A DNA stretch of 64,000 nucleotides, taken from assembly GCF_902460845.1 (NCBI RefSeq), contig NZ_CABPVS010000001.1:124001-188000 (forward strand). Reading direction: 5' to 3'. The position numbers and the translations under genes were made by a program. Under the pieces are notes generated by a model, which made no database searches, was not told the origin of the DNA, and was given only the letters and a program-made list of their open reading frames with translations. Below are positions 1 to 9,986 of this stretch, piece by piece; position 1 is the stretch's first letter; the number at the start of each line of letters is the position of its first letter. This DNA comes from Campylobacter concisus (lineage in GTDB: Bacteria; Campylobacterota; Campylobacteria; Campylobacterales; Campylobacteraceae).

Positions 1-347
1 ACTAGCTCTATATAAGCCATCTCTGCTGCGTCGCCTCTGCGAACACGAGTTTTGATGATTCTTGTATAGCCGCCATTGCGCTCTTTAAATTTTGGAGCTA
101 CTTCAGTAACTAATTTATTTGTTGTTTCTTTATCTTGTAAAGAAGCAAATACTGCTCTGTGAGCGTTAGAGTCACCTTTTCTGGCTCTTGTAATTAGCTT
201 CTCAACATAGCTTCTAAGCTCTTTTGCTTTTGGTAAAGTCGTCTCTATCTTTTCGCTTTTGATGATAGCTATCGCCAAATTTTTAAGCAATGCAGATCTA
301 TGAGATGACGTTCTACCAAGTTTGCGATATCCGTGTTTATGTCTCAT
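1..347 (-). CDS. rplQ: 50S ribosomal protein L17 (3' end cut by window edge)
   Basis: The minus strand opens with [12 protein letters not shown] at 347, the typical L17 N-terminus, and stays open for 115 codons to the window edge. L17 is about 118 residues long, so only the last few residues are missing. L17 binds 23S rRNA near the exit tunnel. It is the last gene of the alpha operon, 11 bases after rpoA, and shares its transcript. Confidence 0.95.
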   Translation of the reverse strand, partial: MRHKHGYRKLGRTSSHRSALLKNLAIAIIKSEKIETTLPKAKELRSYVEKLITRARKGDSNAHRAVFASLQDKETTNKLVTEVAPKFKERNGGYTRIIKTRVRRGDAAEMAYIEL

Positions 348-358
348 CTATTGTCCTT

Positions 359-1375
359 TTATTCTTTTACACTCATTTGTGCTTTAAGCTCGGTTATTTT
401 CTTTCTTAGTTGCTCTTTGCCATCTTTTAACACATCGGCACCAACTGGATAGCCTATCTCTTCCATAACCGCTTTAATCTCTTCAAGAGATTTTTTACCT
501 AAATTTTTAAGCTCTTTAAGCTCATTTTCGTCCATTAATGCAAGCTCGCCGATAAATCTAATATCAGCTTTGTCAAGGCAGTTGAAACTTCTAGCACTTA
601 AATTTAGATCTTCTACGCTAGAAAGTAGCTTTGAAAACTCGCCACCTGCACTTGAGCTAGCAACTGGAGTACTAACATCAATATCTAAAATTCCTTTAAA
701 TACTGACATTTGTTGATACATAGCTTCTAAACAATTTTTAAAAGCCTCTATCGGACTAACTTGACCATCAGTTGTTATAGTAAATACGATCTTTTCATAG
801 TCTGGATCATCCTCAACCAAGACATTTTGTATATCATAAACTGCTTTTTTAACAGGTGTAAAAAAAGCATCAAGTGCGATATAGTCGTCTTCAATCTCTT
901 CTCTGATCTCTTCACTAGGAACATATCCGATACCTTTTTGAATGATAACTGAAAAATTTAACTCAGCATCTTCGTTTATTGTAGCAAGGTATGCATCTGG
1001 GTTAACGATCTCAACTAGATCATTATTTAGATCAGCCCCAGTTATCTCTTTTGGTCCTTTAAAGCTATACTCTATAACTTCGCGCTCACTGGTACTTTTT
1101 AATTTAAATCTGATCTTTTTCAAATTTATAATAAAAAAAGCTACGTCTTCTAGCATACCACGCATACTATCAAATTCATGGCTAACGCCTTTTATCTTTA
1201 CACCAATAGGAGCAAAACCTACTGTGCTTGTGTAAAGAAGACGACGCAATGGGTGAGCCAAGGTAACAGCATAACCCGCCTCAAAAGGATATGCTGTAAT
1301 GTTAGCAACATTTTCACTAACACTTTTAACTTCAATTTCAGTTGGCATATAAGCTGATGTAGTAATCTTTCTCAT
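359..1375 (-). CDS. rpoA: RNA polymerase alpha subunit
   Basis: This 338-residue protein has the alpha NTD (assembly and beta contacts, about residues 1-230), a short linker, and a CTD with the helix-hairpin-helix signature around [15 protein letters not shown] near residue 290. The CTD contacts UP elements and activators. Length and both domains are normal. It lies between rpsD and rplQ, the standard alpha-operon position, so polymerase supply is tied to ribosome synthesis. Confidence 0.97.
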   Translation of the reverse strand: MRKITTSAYMPTEIEVKSVSENVANITAYPFEAGYAVTLAHPLRRLLYTSTVGFAPIGVKIKGVSHEFDSMRGMLEDVAFFIINLKKIRFKLKSTSEREVIEYSFKGPKEITGADLNNDLVEIVNPDAYLATINEDAELNFSVIIQKGIGYVPSEEIREEIEDDYIALDAFFTPVKKAVYDIQNVLVEDDPDYEKIVFTITTDGQVSPIEAFKNCLEAMYQQMSVFKGILDIDVSTPVASSSAGGEFSKLLSSVEDLNLSARSFNCLDKADIRFIGELALMDENELKELKNLGKKSLEEIKAVMEEIGYPVGADVLKDGKEQLRKKITELKAQMSVKE

Positions 1376-1389
1376 CTTTATACCCTCTA

Positions 1390-2016
1390 TTATTTTGAAT
1401 AAAGCTCTACTATAAATCTTTCCTCAATAGGAATGATAACCTCTTCTCTTTCTGGATTTCTAGTGAAAATTCCAAATTTTTTCTCTTTTTCAACATCTAC
1501 CCAAGCAACAATACCAGTTTGTGCTGTAAGATCTATTGCACGAACAATTTGTGGATTGTTTTTAGATTTTTCAACAATCTCTACTTTTGCACCTGGCTCA
1601 ACTCTATAAGATGGTATATCTACTCTTTTGCCATTTACTAAAATATGTCCATGAGTTACTAGCTGACGAGCAAAACGACGAGTTGTTGCAAAGCCCATTC
1701 TATAAACAACATTATCTAATCTTTGCTCTAATAGTTGAACCAAAAGAGCACCGGTATTACCTTCGCGGCGTGCTGCTTCTTGAAATAATCTTCTAAATTG
1801 TTTCTCAGAAACACCATACATAAATTTAGCTTTTTGCTTCTCGCGAAGTTGTAAGCCATATTCGCTTATTTTTGCTCTTCTTTGTCCATGTTGTCCTGGT
1901 GCATAAGGTCTTTTTTCAAAAGCACTTTTACCAGCAAGTCTTCTTTCGCCTTTTAACGCAAGAGACACACCAAGACGTCTTTCTAATTTTTCAACAGGTC
2001 CTGTATATCTAGCCAT
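1390..2016 (-). CDS. rpsD: 30S ribosomal protein S4
   Basis: A 208-residue S4 starting [16 protein letters not shown], with the S4 RNA-binding domain ([17 protein letters not shown]) around residues 98-115. It nucleates assembly of the 30S body on 16S rRNA. The N-terminal region has no cysteines, so this is the zinc-free form. In enterobacteria S4 represses its own operon; no S4-target pseudoknot was identified here. It sits between rpsK and rpoA. Confidence 0.97.
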   Translation of the reverse strand: MARYTGPVEKLERRLGVSLALKGERRLAGKSAFEKRPYAPGQHGQRRAKISEYGLQLREKQKAKFMYGVSEKQFRRLFQEAARREGNTGALLVQLLEQRLDNVVYRMGFATTRRFARQLVTHGHILVNGKRVDIPSYRVEPGAKVEIVEKSKNNPQIVRAIDLTAQTGIVAWVDVEKEKKFGIFTRNPEREEVIIPIEERFIVELYSK

Positions 2017-2041
2017 AATAATTTCTCCTATTTTTCTCTAA

Positions 2042-2434
2042 TTATACGCGGCGGCGTTTTGGCGGTCTACAACCATTGTGTGGTAAAGGTGTAATGTCTT
2101 TAAAGAAAGATACCTTAATTCCTTCAACAGTTCCTACACTTTTAACAGCCGTTTCACGTCCGCTACCTGGACCTTGAACCTTAATACCAACTTCTTTTAT
2201 ACCATGCTCTTTTGCTTTATTTAGAGCATCTTCAACTGCCTGTTGAGCTGCATAAGGAGTTGATTTTTTACTACCTTTAAAGCCTAAGCCACCTGCACTA
2301 CTCCATGCAATAGCATTTCCCATTTCATCAGTTACAGTTACCATAGTATTGTTAAATGTTGCACTGATATAAACGATACCTTTGGCTATACTTTTTCTAA
2401 CTACCTTTTTCTTAACTATTTTTCTTTTTGCCAT
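2042..2434 (-). CDS. rpsK: 30S ribosomal protein S11
   Basis: A 130-residue S11 with the conserved GPGSGRETA core near residue 88 and the typical C-terminus [13 protein letters not shown]. It forms part of the 30S platform with S6 and S18 and lines the mRNA exit. The basic N-terminus ([14 protein letters not shown]) is an rRNA-binding tail. It is tightly linked to rpsM and rpsD in the operon. Confidence 0.97.
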   Translation of the reverse strand: MAKRKIVKKKVVRKSIAKGIVYISATFNNTMVTVTDEMGNAIAWSSAGGLGFKGSKKSTPYAAQQAVEDALNKAKEHGIKEVGIKVQGPGSGRETAVKSVGTVEGIKVSFFKDITPLPHNGCRPPKRRRV

Positions 2435-2456
2435 TTATTATCCTTTAACCCTTGCC

Positions 2457-2825
2457 TTACTTAGTGGCCGCACCGACAGTTTTACGTCTGCCTTTTCTGG
2501 TTCTAGCATTAGTTTTAGTCTTTTGACCACGAACAGGAAGACCTTTTCTGTGGCGAAGACCTCTATAACTTCCAAGATCCATAAGAGCTTTGATATCCAT
2601 AGCAACTTGTTTTCTCAAATCACCCTCAACGACGTGGTGCTCTTGAATTTCTTTACGGATAGCTGCCGCTTCGTCTTCACTAAGCTCGTAAACTCTCTTA
2701 TCGTAAGAAATTCCAGCTGCGTCAAGGATTTGACGAGATTTATAAAGACCTATACCATAGATATAAGTCAAACCATACTCAATTCTCTTTTTGTTTGGTA
2801 AATCTACACCTGCAATACGTGCCAT
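2457..2825 (-). CDS. rpsM: 30S ribosomal protein S13
   Basis: A 122-residue S13 beginning [14 protein letters not shown], with the helix-two-turn-helix region and the [13 protein letters not shown] motif near residue 92, ending in a basic tail that reaches the P-site tRNA. S13 forms intersubunit bridges with L5 at the head of the 30S. It starts the alpha group just after rpmJ, three bases downstream. Confidence 0.97.
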   Translation of the reverse strand: MARIAGVDLPNKKRIEYGLTYIYGIGLYKSRQILDAAGISYDKRVYELSEDEAAAIRKEIQEHHVVEGDLRKQVAMDIKALMDLGSYRGLRHRKGLPVRGQKTKTNARTRKGRRKTVGAATK

Positions 2826-2828
2826 GCC

Positions 2829-2942
2829 TTATCCTTGTCTTTGTTTATGTTTTGGATTTTCGCAGATAACACGAATTATGCCACTACGTTTGACAATTTT
2901 ACATTTGTCACACATCTTCTTTACAGAAGGACGAACTTTCAT
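2829..2942 (-). CDS. rpmJ: 50S ribosomal protein L36
   Basis: A 37-codon gene reading [15 protein letters not shown] at the start and ending [11 protein letters not shown]. Start ATG is at 2942 and TAA at 2829-2831. Cys11, Cys14, Cys27 and His32 form the zinc-ribbon ligand set, so this is the zinc-binding form. L36 stabilises 23S rRNA. An AGGAG-like ribosome binding site precedes the start. A 189-base gap separates it from infA. Confidence 0.95.
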   Translation of the reverse strand: MKVRPSVKKMCDKCKIVKRSGIIRVICENPKHKQRQG

Positions 2943-3131
2943 TTTAGTCTCCTAAAAATTTATTCCACTTTTTTAGGGGCTGCATCAGGTCTAAAGAAAG
3001 AATTTAGACCAACTATTTTCAAAATAAGTGGGGAACTTTGAAAATAATTCTTCATACAGCTTTTCGCAAAGCTTGGATTTTATCCAAAACCAGCTTTAAA
3101 TTTACTTAGCATATTTGCCAAAAGGCTAAAT
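2943..3131 (-). other. Operon-internal gap with two inverted repeats
   Basis: No gene is seen. GGTCTAAA (2988-2995) pairs with TTTAGACC (3003-3010) around a 7-base loop. TTTTCAAA (3016-3023) pairs with TTTGAAAA (3037-3044). Neither is followed by a clear U-run in the direction of transcription, so they look more like an RNA processing or attenuation region than a strong terminator. The gap is large for this otherwise packed operon. Confidence 0.5.
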
Positions 3132-3350
3132 TTACTTATATCTATAAGTGATCCTGCCCTTATCTAGGCTATATGGCGTAAGTTCTACTTTTACGCGGTC
3201 GCCAGGCATTATCTTTATATAATGCATTCTCATTTTTCCAGCGATATGACATAAAATTATATGTTTGTTGTCAAGCTCAACTTTAAAAGTTGCATTTGGT
3301 AGTGCTTCAACAACATTTCCATCAATCTCAATGACATCGTCTTTTGCCAC
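3132..3350 (-). CDS. infA: Translation initiation factor IF-1
   Basis: A 72-residue protein beginning [13 protein letters not shown], spanning a single OB fold, the exact usual length of IF-1. It occupies the 30S A site during initiation, working with IF-2 and IF-3. The map-infA-rpmJ order is common in Campylobacterota. A purine-rich ribosome binding site lies just upstream. Confidence 0.97.
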
Positions 3351-3384
3351 AAACTCTCCTTTCTTTAAATTTTTGCTATAAATT

Positions 3385-4143
3385 TTATGCTTGGCTTAAA
3401 ATTTCGGCTTTACCATTAACTATTGCCATGCAATGCTCATAATGGCTAGTTCTTAAACCATCTTTTGAGGTTACTTTCCAGTTATCGCTTCCTAAAACTG
3501 GCGTGCCGTCTTTTTGGCAGATCATTGGCTCTATACAAAATACCATTCCTTCTTTTATCTTTGGTCCAGCTTTTGGGTTATGCCCCTCAAGATAGTTTGG
3601 AATTTCTGGCTCTTCGTGTGGCCTTTTTCCTATACCGTGACCGCAATATCCACGTAAAGGCACATAACCTCTACCAAGAATAAATTTCTCAAGCTCATAG
3701 CAAATTTCTTTAAAATGCATACCAGCTCTTATATAGTCAATCGCAAAATATAGTGCATCTTTTGAGCAAGCAATCAAAGCCTCATCTTCTTTTGAAATTT
3801 TACCAACTCCAAATGTCCTAGCCGAATCACCAAAATAACCATCTAAATTTGAGCCGATATCAACGCTAACGATATCACCCTCTTTTAGTTTGTATTCATT
3901 TGGGATTCCGTGGATCACCACTTCATTGACACTTATGCAAGCCGCATTTGGAAAGCCATAAAGACCTTTAAAAGCAGGTTTTGCCCCAGCAGCCCTTATC
4001 ATATCTTCACAAATTTTATCTATCTCAAGAAGTGAAATTCCAGGTTTTATGATCGTAGAAACGTGATCAAGAGTTCGAGCGACGATCTTGTTCGCCGCTC
4101 TCATTTTCTCTATCTCAGCTGGTCTTTTTAGCATGATAGCCAT
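3385..4143 (-). CDS. map: Type I methionine aminopeptidase
   Basis: This 252-residue cytoplasmic enzyme removes the initiator methionine from new proteins. The five metal ligands are visible: Asp95 and Asp106 ([12 protein letters not shown]), His169 ([12 protein letters not shown]), Glu205 (CIEPM) and Glu236. It starts one base after the end of secY, which points to coupled translation. Length and domain match the bacterial type Ia form. Confidence 0.96.
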   Translation of the reverse strand: MAIMLKRPAEIEKMRAANKIVARTLDHVSTIIKPGISLLEIDKICEDMIRAAGAKPAFKGLYGFPNAACISVNEVVIHGIPNEYKLKEGDIVSVDIGSNLDGYFGDSARTFGVGKISKEDEALIACSKDALYFAIDYIRAGMHFKEICYELEKFILGRGYVPLRGYCGHGIGKRPHEEPEIPNYLEGHNPKAGPKIKEGMVFCIEPMICQKDGTPVLGSDNWKVTSKDGLRTSHYEHCMAIVNGKAEILSQA

Positions 4144-4144
4144 T

Positions 4145-5407
4145 TTATAGACCTACTGCGCTTAAAGTTTGGTATTTATTTGTATAAGACTGAGCTTCTA
4201 TACGCCTCATCGTATCAAGTGCTACTGAAACCACAATAAGCACTGATGTGCCACCAAAATAAAATGGAACACCCATAGTCTTTACAAGTACCCAAGGTAG
4301 TGTTGAAATGATACCCAAGTACAAAGCTCCACCTAAAGTTAGCCTGCCAGCTACTTCATTTAGATAGCTAGCTGTACTCTCACCTGGTCTAACGCCTGGG
4401 ATAAATCCGCCTTGTTTCTTTAAATTTTCACTTATATCTTTTGTGTTAAATACGATCGATGCGTAGAAAAACGCAAAGAAGATGATAAATAAAAATGTTA
4501 AAAAGTTAAACATATAGCCATTTGGACTCAAAAAGTCATTGATAGCTTGGATGATTGGATTTGTACTAGCCTGTAAAATCGTACTAGGAAACATCAAAAT
4601 CGCACTAGCAAATATCGGTGGGATAACGCCACTTAAATTTACTTTGATCGGTATATAGTTCATTATACGTTTGTTTTGATTTTCCATTATCACTTTTCTT
4701 GAGTAAGAAATAGGAATACGCCTTTCACCCATCTCAACAAATATAATAGCACCGATGGTAGCTAAGATAATCGCCAAAATAGCGATAACTGTTAGGAAAT
4801 TCATCTCAGAGGTGTTTACTAAATTTACAGTTCCACCGATCGCACTAGGTATGCCAGAGACGATGCCTGCAAAGATGATAAGACTTATACCATTGCCTAT
4901 GCCACGTTGTGTTATTTGCTCGCCTATCCACATAAGTAGCATAGTTCCAGTTAGCATAGACACAGCAGAGATCGCGATAAATAAATTTATATCTATCATG
5001 ATAGCTTGTTCGCCACCGCGTCCGCTTAAGCTTTGAAGTCCGATAGAAACACCGATTGATTGCACAAGAGTGATAACAATGGTTGCATAGCGTATGATTT
5101 GCATATATTTTTGCATACCGTCACGCTCTTTTTTCATCTGACCTAATTTCGGAAATGTTGCTGCTAAAAGCTCCATAATGATCGAAGCTGTAATGTAAGG
5201 CATGATACCTAAAGAGATGATACTTAAACGCTCAGCAGCTTTACCACTAAACATATTAAATAGACCCAAGGCATTGCTGTTGTTTGAATTAAAAAATTCT
5301 TTAATTACGTCGACATTAACACCAGGAACTGGCACATAAGCCAGTATCCTGTATGCGAACAAAAATGCCAACGTGATTAAAATCTTGTTGGTCAGTGTTT
5401 TATCCAT
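4145..5407 (-). CDS. secY: Protein translocase subunit SecY
   Basis: A 420-residue, highly hydrophobic inner membrane protein with about ten transmembrane segments. It forms the protein-conducting channel with SecE and SecG (secG is at 34022). Recognisable conserved blocks include the N-terminal YVPVPGVN, GIGNGISLIIFAGIV in the middle, and GFIPGVRPGEST in the large cytoplasmic loop. Its ATG overlaps the last base of the rplO stop region, as usual for the spc operon. Confidence 0.97.
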   Translation of the reverse strand: MDKTLTNKILITLAFLFAYRILAYVPVPGVNVDVIKEFFNSNNSNALGLFNMFSGKAAERLSIISLGIMPYITASIIMELLAATFPKLGQMKKERDGMQKYMQIIRYATIVITLVQSIGVSIGLQSLSGRGGEQAIMIDINLFIAISAVSMLTGTMLLMWIGEQITQRGIGNGISLIIFAGIVSGIPSAIGGTVNLVNTSEMNFLTVIAILAIILATIGAIIFVEMGERRIPISYSRKVIMENQNKRIMNYIPIKVNLSGVIPPIFASAILMFPSTILQASTNPIIQAINDFLSPNGYMFNFLTFLFIIFFAFFYASIVFNTKDISENLKKQGGFIPGVRPGESTASYLNEVAGRLTLGGALYLGIISTLPWVLVKTMGVPFYFGGTSVLIVVSVALDTMRRIEAQSYTNKYQTLSAVGL

Positions 5408-5808
5408 TATTTTGTTCCGCTAACGCTAACGTTCTCGTCTTTAATCTTAGAAGCAAGAGCTTTTGCGCTTGTACCGATTAGTTTTATCTTAGTAACGCTC
5501 TTTGAAATTTTATGAACGCTAGCTATTGTTGCTATTGAAATTTCAGCAAGCTCTTTTATAGCTACAATTTTCTCGACATTAATAACATAAGGTTTTTCAA
5601 ATTTAGAAGTAAAGCCTACTTTTGGAAGACGTCTTTGAAGTGGTTGCTGTCCGCCCTCAAAACCTCTTTTCTCATTGTAGCCTTTTCTTGCTCTTTGACC
5701 TTTGTTACCTTTGCCAGCAGTTTTGCCATTGCCACTACCTTGACCACGACCTATTCTTTTAGTTGCATGAGTTGAACCTGCAGCAGGTGTTAATTTTTCT
5801 AATGCCAT
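5407..5808 (-). CDS. rplO: 50S ribosomal protein L15
   Basis: A 133-residue L15 with the glycine- and lysine-rich N-terminal extension ([19 protein letters not shown], about residues 20-38) that threads into 23S rRNA, and the [12 protein letters not shown] motif near residue 55. It follows rpsE directly. rpmD (L30), which separates these genes in many bacteria, is absent, as is typical of Campylobacterota. Confidence 0.96.
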   Translation of the reverse strand: MALEKLTPAAGSTHATKRIGRGQGSGNGKTAGKGNKGQRARKGYNEKRGFEGGQQPLQRRLPKVGFTSKFEKPYVINVEKIVAIKELAEISIATIASVHKISKSVTKIKLIGTSAKALASKIKDENVSVSGTK

Positions 5809-5823
5809 CTTAACTCCTTTCTC

Positions 5824-6267
5824 TTAGCTTTTTAGCAAACTAAGTGCTTTTATAGTAGCACGAACGACGTTTGCTGAGTTATTTGAGCCAAGTGATTTAG
5901 TAAGGATATCCTTAATACCTGCAAGCTCGATAATAGGACGTGCACTACCACCAGCGATAACACCAGTACCCTCGCTAGCTGGGCGAAGTAGCATTCTACT
6001 TGCGTTGTATTTTACCTCTACATCGTGAGGGATAGTTGTGCCTTTGATCTTAACGTGGATAATATTTTTAAATGCGTCGTCAATCGCTTTTCTCATCGCA
6101 TCTGGTACCTCTTTAGCTTTACCATAACCAAAGCCAACTAGACCATTTCTATTACCAACAACAACTAAAGCTGTAAATCTAAATCTACGACCACCTTTAA
6201 CAACCTTTGTAACCCGACCGATATCGACGATTACTTCTTCAAATTCTTCTCTATTATATTTTTCCAT
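5824..6267 (-). CDS. rpsE: 30S ribosomal protein S5
   Basis: A 147-residue S5 with an N-terminal double-stranded RNA-binding-like domain ([20 protein letters not shown] near residue 18) and the C-terminal ribosomal domain with the conserved EGTGVIAGG segment near residue 99. It sits at the mRNA entry of the 30S and affects decoding accuracy. It lies 15 bases after rplR. Confidence 0.97.
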   Translation of the reverse strand: MEKYNREEFEEVIVDIGRVTKVVKGGRRFRFTALVVVGNRNGLVGFGYGKAKEVPDAMRKAIDDAFKNIIHVKIKGTTIPHDVEVKYNASRMLLRPASEGTGVIAGGSARPIIELAGIKDILTKSLGSNNSANVVRATIKALSLLKS

Positions 6268-6282
6268 CGATTTTCCTTTGGG

Positions 6283-6639
6283 TTATAGCTTGATGCCATT
6301 TTCTCTTAAAGCTTCAGCAAATGCTGCGATGACGCCATGATACAAATAACCATTTCTATCAAAAACTGCAATATCTATCTTCTTAGCTTTTAAAGCCTTA
6401 GCAAATTCTTTAGCTAAAGTGACCGCACCTTCTTTATTTGCTTTTATGCCTATCTTTCTACCATCTACTGCAGCTAGTGTAGTAGCTGTAACGTCGTCAA
6501 TCGCTTGAACATAAAGAGTTCTGTTTGATTTGAAAATAGAAACTCTTGGGCAAGATGCAACACCAGAAATTTTACCTCTGATTCTTCTTTTTCTCTTAAT
6601 TCTAAGAGCGATTTTTCTTTTTAGTACTTTTGCTGTCAT
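6283..6639 (-). CDS. rplR: 50S ribosomal protein L18
   Basis: A 118-residue L18 with a basic N-terminus ([17 protein letters not shown]) and the conserved C-terminal [21 protein letters not shown] segment. L18 binds 5S rRNA with L5 and L25 in the central protuberance. It is in tight linkage between rplF and rpsE, separated by about ten bases. Confidence 0.96.
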   Translation of the reverse strand: MTAKVLKRKIALRIKRKRRIRGKISGVASCPRVSIFKSNRTLYVQAIDDVTATTLAAVDGRKIGIKANKEGAVTLAKEFAKALKAKKIDIAVFDRNGYLYHGVIAAFAEALRENGIKL

Positions 6640-6649
6640 TTACCGCTCC

Positions 6650-7186
6650 TTACTTCTTAGATGTCTTGCCCGCTTTGCGGATGATGCGTTCTTCTAGATA
6701 TTTAACGCCTTTGCCTTTATATGGCTCAGGTGGTCTAAATCCTCTAACTTGAGCAGCCACTTGGCCTACTACTTGTTTGTCATCGCCTTTGATAGTAATA
6801 ACGTTTTTCTCAACACTAGCTTCAACACCTGCTGGTAGCTCATAGTTGATAAGGTGTGAAAAACCAAGAGAAAGCTCTAAAATTTTACCTTTTGCAGCTG
6901 CTTTGTAACCAACGCCGTTGATCTCAAGCTGGCGAGTAAAGCCTGCTGTGATACCAGTTACGATGTTATTAGCAAGTGCTCTATATGTTCCCCAGTAAGC
7001 TCTACTTTGGCGATCTTCGCCTTTTGGAGCAAAAACTATATGACCATTTTCTATCTTGACATCAACATGACCTTTTGTGTCAAGCTCTTTTATATGATTG
7101 CCCTTTTTAAATTTTAGGACATTATTTTCAACGCTAACGTCTACACCACTTGGGATAGCGATAGGCTGTTTTCCAATACGTGACAT
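6650..7186 (-). CDS. rplF: 50S ribosomal protein L6
   Basis: A 178-residue L6 beginning [15 protein letters not shown]. It has two repeated alpha/beta RNA-binding domains, and the C-terminal signature [14 protein letters not shown] lies near residue 150. L6 sits near the sarcin-ricin loop and the GTPase centre. A 191-base gap precedes it on the transcript, unlike the close spacing elsewhere. Confidence 0.97.
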   Translation of the reverse strand: MSRIGKQPIAIPSGVDVSVENNVLKFKKGNHIKELDTKGHVDVKIENGHIVFAPKGEDRQSRAYWGTYRALANNIVTGITAGFTRQLEINGVGYKAAAKGKILELSLGFSHLINYELPAGVEASVEKNVITIKGDDKQVVGQVAAQVRGFRPPEPYKGKGVKYLEERIIRKAGKTSKK

Positions 7187-7377
7187 TTTTTTCCTTTACT
7201 TGTCTAGGGTGTTCCTACATTTACGAATAAACACCACAATGCCGTAAATTTGATCGTCAAATTTGACGAAACCTTCATTTGAATTTCTAAATTTAGCTTT
7301 GGCAAAATCTAAAATTTTACCAAGCTAAAAAATTTAACCTTAAAATCATAAGGTTAAATAGCGTTTAATGCAGTTTA
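7187..7377 (-). other. rpsH-rplF gap with inverted repeats
   Basis: No gene is seen in this gap. AAATTTGA (7246-7253) pairs with TCAAATTT (7257-7264) across a 3-base loop. TTAACCTTA (7334-7342) pairs with TAAGGTTAA (7349-7357). An imperfect TAGCTT...AAGCTA pairing lies between them, around 7303-7326. The structures are strong, but without the U-run of an efficient terminator. They could set mRNA processing or the dose of downstream genes (inference). Confidence 0.5.
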
Positions 7378-7773
7378 TTACCAAACCGTACAAAGAACCT
7401 CGCCGCCAACGCCAGCTTTACTTGCTTCGATACCGCTCATAACGCCTTTGCTTGTACTAACGATAACCGTTCCGTAACCATTTTTAAAACGCTTAATGTC
7501 GTCTTTGCCTTGATAAACACGGCGACCAGGCTTTGAAACCCTTTTAAGCTCGTTTATAACGCTTCTGCCGTACTCATCATACTTTAAAACTACATTTATA
7601 AATTTCTTGTTACCTTCTTCGATAACGTTGTAGCTCTCGATATAGCCTTTTGCTGCAAGGATAGAAAGAGTAGCCTCAACAACCTTAGAATGAAGCAATT
7701 TCGCAGTTTCAAGCTTTCTCATACTTGCATTTCTAATGCGTGTTAATCCATCTGATATTAAATCGTTTAACAT
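7378..7773 (-). CDS. rpsH: 30S ribosomal protein S8
   Basis: A 131-residue S8 beginning [16 protein letters not shown] and ending with the conserved STSKGVMSG...GGEVLCTVW block. It binds the central domain of 16S rRNA, and in E. coli it is the translational repressor of the spc operon. It follows rpsN by nine bases and is followed by the long structured gap before rplF. Confidence 0.97.
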   Translation of the reverse strand: MLNDLISDGLTRIRNASMRKLETAKLLHSKVVEATLSILAAKGYIESYNVIEEGNKKFINVVLKYDEYGRSVINELKRVSKPGRRVYQGKDDIKRFKNGYGTVIVSTSKGVMSGIEASKAGVGGEVLCTVW

Positions 7774-7782
7774 TTCTCTTCC

Positions 7783-7968
7783 TTACCAACTTGCTTTTTT
7801 AAGACCAGGTATCAGGCCTTCGTTAGCCATTTTTCTTAGGCAAACACGGCAAATTCCAAAATCTTTATAAACAGAGTGCGGACGACCGCAAATTTGGCAT
7901 CTAGTATAGCCACGAACCGCAAATTTTGGCTTGCGTGCAGCTTTTGCTATCATTGATTTCTTTGCCAT
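7783..7968 (-). CDS. rpsN: 30S ribosomal protein S14, zinc-binding type
   Basis: A 61-residue protein starting [16 protein letters not shown] at 7968. The upstream in-frame ATG at 7998 lies inside rplE and is not used here. Two CxxC pairs (CQIC and CRVC), about 13 residues apart, give the zinc knuckle of the short C+ form of S14, also called type Z. It works in the 30S head. It sits in the standard position between rplE and rpsH. Confidence 0.96.
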   Translation of the reverse strand: MAKKSMIAKAARKPKFAVRGYTRCQICGRPHSVYKDFGICRVCLRKMANEGLIPGLKKASW

Positions 7969-7969
7969 T

Positions 7970-8515
7970 TTACTTTCCTTTTGCAAACGGCACACCAAAT
8001 AGCTCTAGCAATTTGAATGCCTCTTTATCATTTTTAGCCGTAGTAGCAATCGTAATATTCATACCATGAGTTCGTAAAATTTTATCATACTCAACCTCTG
8101 GAAACATTAGCTGCTCACTAAGACCGAAGTTATAGTTTCCACGTCCATCAAAACCATTTTTTGGAAGACCACGGAAGTCTTTAACTCTTGGGAGAGCAAC
8201 GCTGATTAGCTTATCTAAGAAAGCATACATTTGCTCTTTTCTCAAAGTTACTTTGATACCAACAGGAAAACCTTCGCGAACTTTAAAGCCAGCAACTGAT
8301 TTTTTAGCATCAGTGATAACTGCTTTTTGTCCGGCGATAAGTGAAATGGTATCAGCCATATTTTGAAGCACTTTCTGATCTTTCGCAGAGTCTCCTGCAC
8401 CTACACTGATCACAATTTTCTCAAGCGCAGGGATAAGCATTGGATTTTTGATGTCAAATTCTTTTACGAGAGCTGGCTTGATAGTTTCGTTAAATTTATC
8501 TTTTAATCTACTCAT
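7970..8515 (-). CDS. rplE: 50S ribosomal protein L5
   Basis: A 181-residue L5. Conserved segments include [10 protein letters not shown] near residue 31, and the central region with [11 protein letters not shown] near residue 117 and [19 protein letters not shown] after it. It binds 5S rRNA and contacts P-site tRNA and S13. It starts five bases after rplX and ends one base before rpsN. Confidence 0.97.
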
Positions 8516-8520
8516 ATCTC

Positions 8521-8757
8521 TTATCCTTCAACTTTCGTGACATTTGATATGTCAATTGGCATCTCTTTATTTACGTGACCACCATTTGGAGTTTTTTCGC
8601 TTGGTTTGATAGCTTTTTTAGCTATTTTGCATCCCTCAACTATAACCTGACCTTTTTTTGCAAGAACTGCTAAAATCTTACCAGTTTTGCCTTTATCGTC
8701 ACCAGCGATGATCTTAACGGTATCGCCTTTTTTGACTTTAAATTTTACATTAGCCAT
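8521..8757 (-). CDS. rplX: 50S ribosomal protein L24
   Basis: A 78-residue L24 with the KOW motif at the N-terminus ([19 protein letters not shown], about residues 7-26). It is an assembly initiator on the 5' domain of 23S rRNA. Its start codon overlaps the stop of rplN by one base, which suggests translational coupling. It is slightly shorter than the E. coli protein, as is usual in this phylum. Confidence 0.96.
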
Positions 8758-9125
8758 TATAAAACCTCCGGAGCTAGCGAAACAATTTTCATAAAGTTAG
8801 CATATCTAACTTCACGTCCAACTGGTCCAAAAATACGAGTGCCGACTGGCTCTTTTTTGCTATCAAGTATAACAGCTGCGTTCTCATCAAAGCGGATTAG
8901 CGAACCATTATCTCTTTGAACCTCTTTTTTAGTTCTTACGACAACAGCTTTTACAACCTGTCCTTTTTTGATCTTACCATTTGGAAGAGCTTTTTTAACA
9001 GAGCAAACTATGATATCGCCAAGTGTAGCGTATCTTCTTTTGCTGCCGCCAAGAACTTTTATACACATTAACTCTTTTGCACCACTATTATCAGCAACTG
9101 CAAGTCTTGTAAAACTTTGAATCAT
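8757..9125 (-). CDS. rplN: 50S ribosomal protein L14
   Basis: A 122-residue L14 starting [18 protein letters not shown], with the exact usual length. It forms bridges with 16S rRNA and is the landing site for the silencing factor RsfS. The [21 protein letters not shown]-type loop is present near residue 66. It overlaps rpsQ and rplX by one base on each side. Confidence 0.97.
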   Translation of the reverse strand: MIQSFTRLAVADNSGAKELMCIKVLGGSKRRYATLGDIIVCSVKKALPNGKIKKGQVVKAVVVRTKKEVQRDNGSLIRFDENAAVILDSKKEPVGTRIFGPVGREVRYANFMKIVSLAPEVL

Positions 9126-9376
9126 TACTCAACTCCCTTTGCCAATACAGCTTTTAAGCGAAAATTCTTGCGAGCTGAAAGTGGTCTGCACTCAATTGCA
9201 ACAACTGTATCGCCTGCTCTTGTCTCATTTTTTTCATCATGAACTAAATACTTTTTAAAGCGTTTTACAAATTTATGGTATCTTGGGTGCATAACGCGTC
9301 TTTCTACCAAAATAGTAGCTGTTTTATCTCCAGCTTTTTGTAAAACAACACCTTGAATTTCTCTTTTTAATGCCAT
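9125..9376 (-). CDS. rpsQ: 30S ribosomal protein S17
   Basis: An 83-residue S17, read from [13 protein letters not shown] at 9376. An in-frame ATG at 9400 would add eight unconserved residues and overlap rpmC. The OB-fold core with [20 protein letters not shown] near residue 28 is typical. S17 is a primary 16S rRNA binder in the 30S body. Confidence 0.95.
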   Translation of the reverse strand: MALKREIQGVVLQKAGDKTATILVERRVMHPRYHKFVKRFKKYLVHDEKNETRAGDTVVAIECRPLSARKNFRLKAVLAKGVE

Positions 9377-9377
9377 T

Positions 9378-9572
9378 TTACGCCCCTTGTCTTGTTGCAC
9401 TAATTGCAGTGTTGATCTGAGCTATCTCTTTGCGAACAGCACTAATCTCATTAGGGTTGCTTAACTGCATAGTTTTTAGCTTTTGTCTTAAAGTAAATAA
9501 AAGCACCTTTTTCTCTTTTAGCAACGCGTTTAATTCTGCAACGCTCTTATCTTTTAACTCAGTATATTTCAT
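9378..9572 (-). CDS. rpmC: 50S ribosomal protein L29
   Basis: A 64-residue two-helix L29, read from [15 protein letters not shown] at 9572. An ATG two codons upstream (9578) is possible. It sits at the exit of the peptide tunnel beside L23. Its start lies inside the last codons of rplP (overlap of 14 bases), so the two are probably translated together. Confidence 0.93.
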
Positions 9573-9978
9573 TTTCACTCTCTCGCGTTACAAATTTTGA
9601 TTTGAAAGGAAGTTTGTGTAAAGCCAAAGTTAGAGCTTCACGAGCCAACTCTTCGCTAACACCAGCCATTTCAAATATTATACGACCAGGTTTGATATTC
9701 ATAACCCACTCTTCAACTCCAGCCTTACCTTTACCCATACGAGTTTGTAGAGGTTTTTTAGTAAGTGGCTTATCAGGGAAAACCCTAATCCAAATTTTAG
9801 CCTGTCTTTTTACGTGACGAGTTAGAGCTTGACGAGCAGCTTCTATTTGGCGAGAATTTATTCTGCCAGCTTCAACAGCTTTAAGTGCAAATTCGCCAGT
9901 TGCTAAAGATGCTCCACGAGTCGCATAACCACGGTTGCGACCTTTCATTTGCTTACGAAATTTCGTTCTTTTAGGCAT
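9559..9978 (-). CDS. rplP: 50S ribosomal protein L16
   Basis: A 139-residue L16 read from [17 protein letters not shown] at 9978, the family consensus start; the ATG at 9984 adds two residues. L16 helps place the A-site tRNA acceptor end. The conserved [12 protein letters not shown] segment lies near residue 80. It lies between rpsC (eight bases) and rpmC (overlapping). Confidence 0.96.
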
Positions 9979-9986
9979 CAACATAA

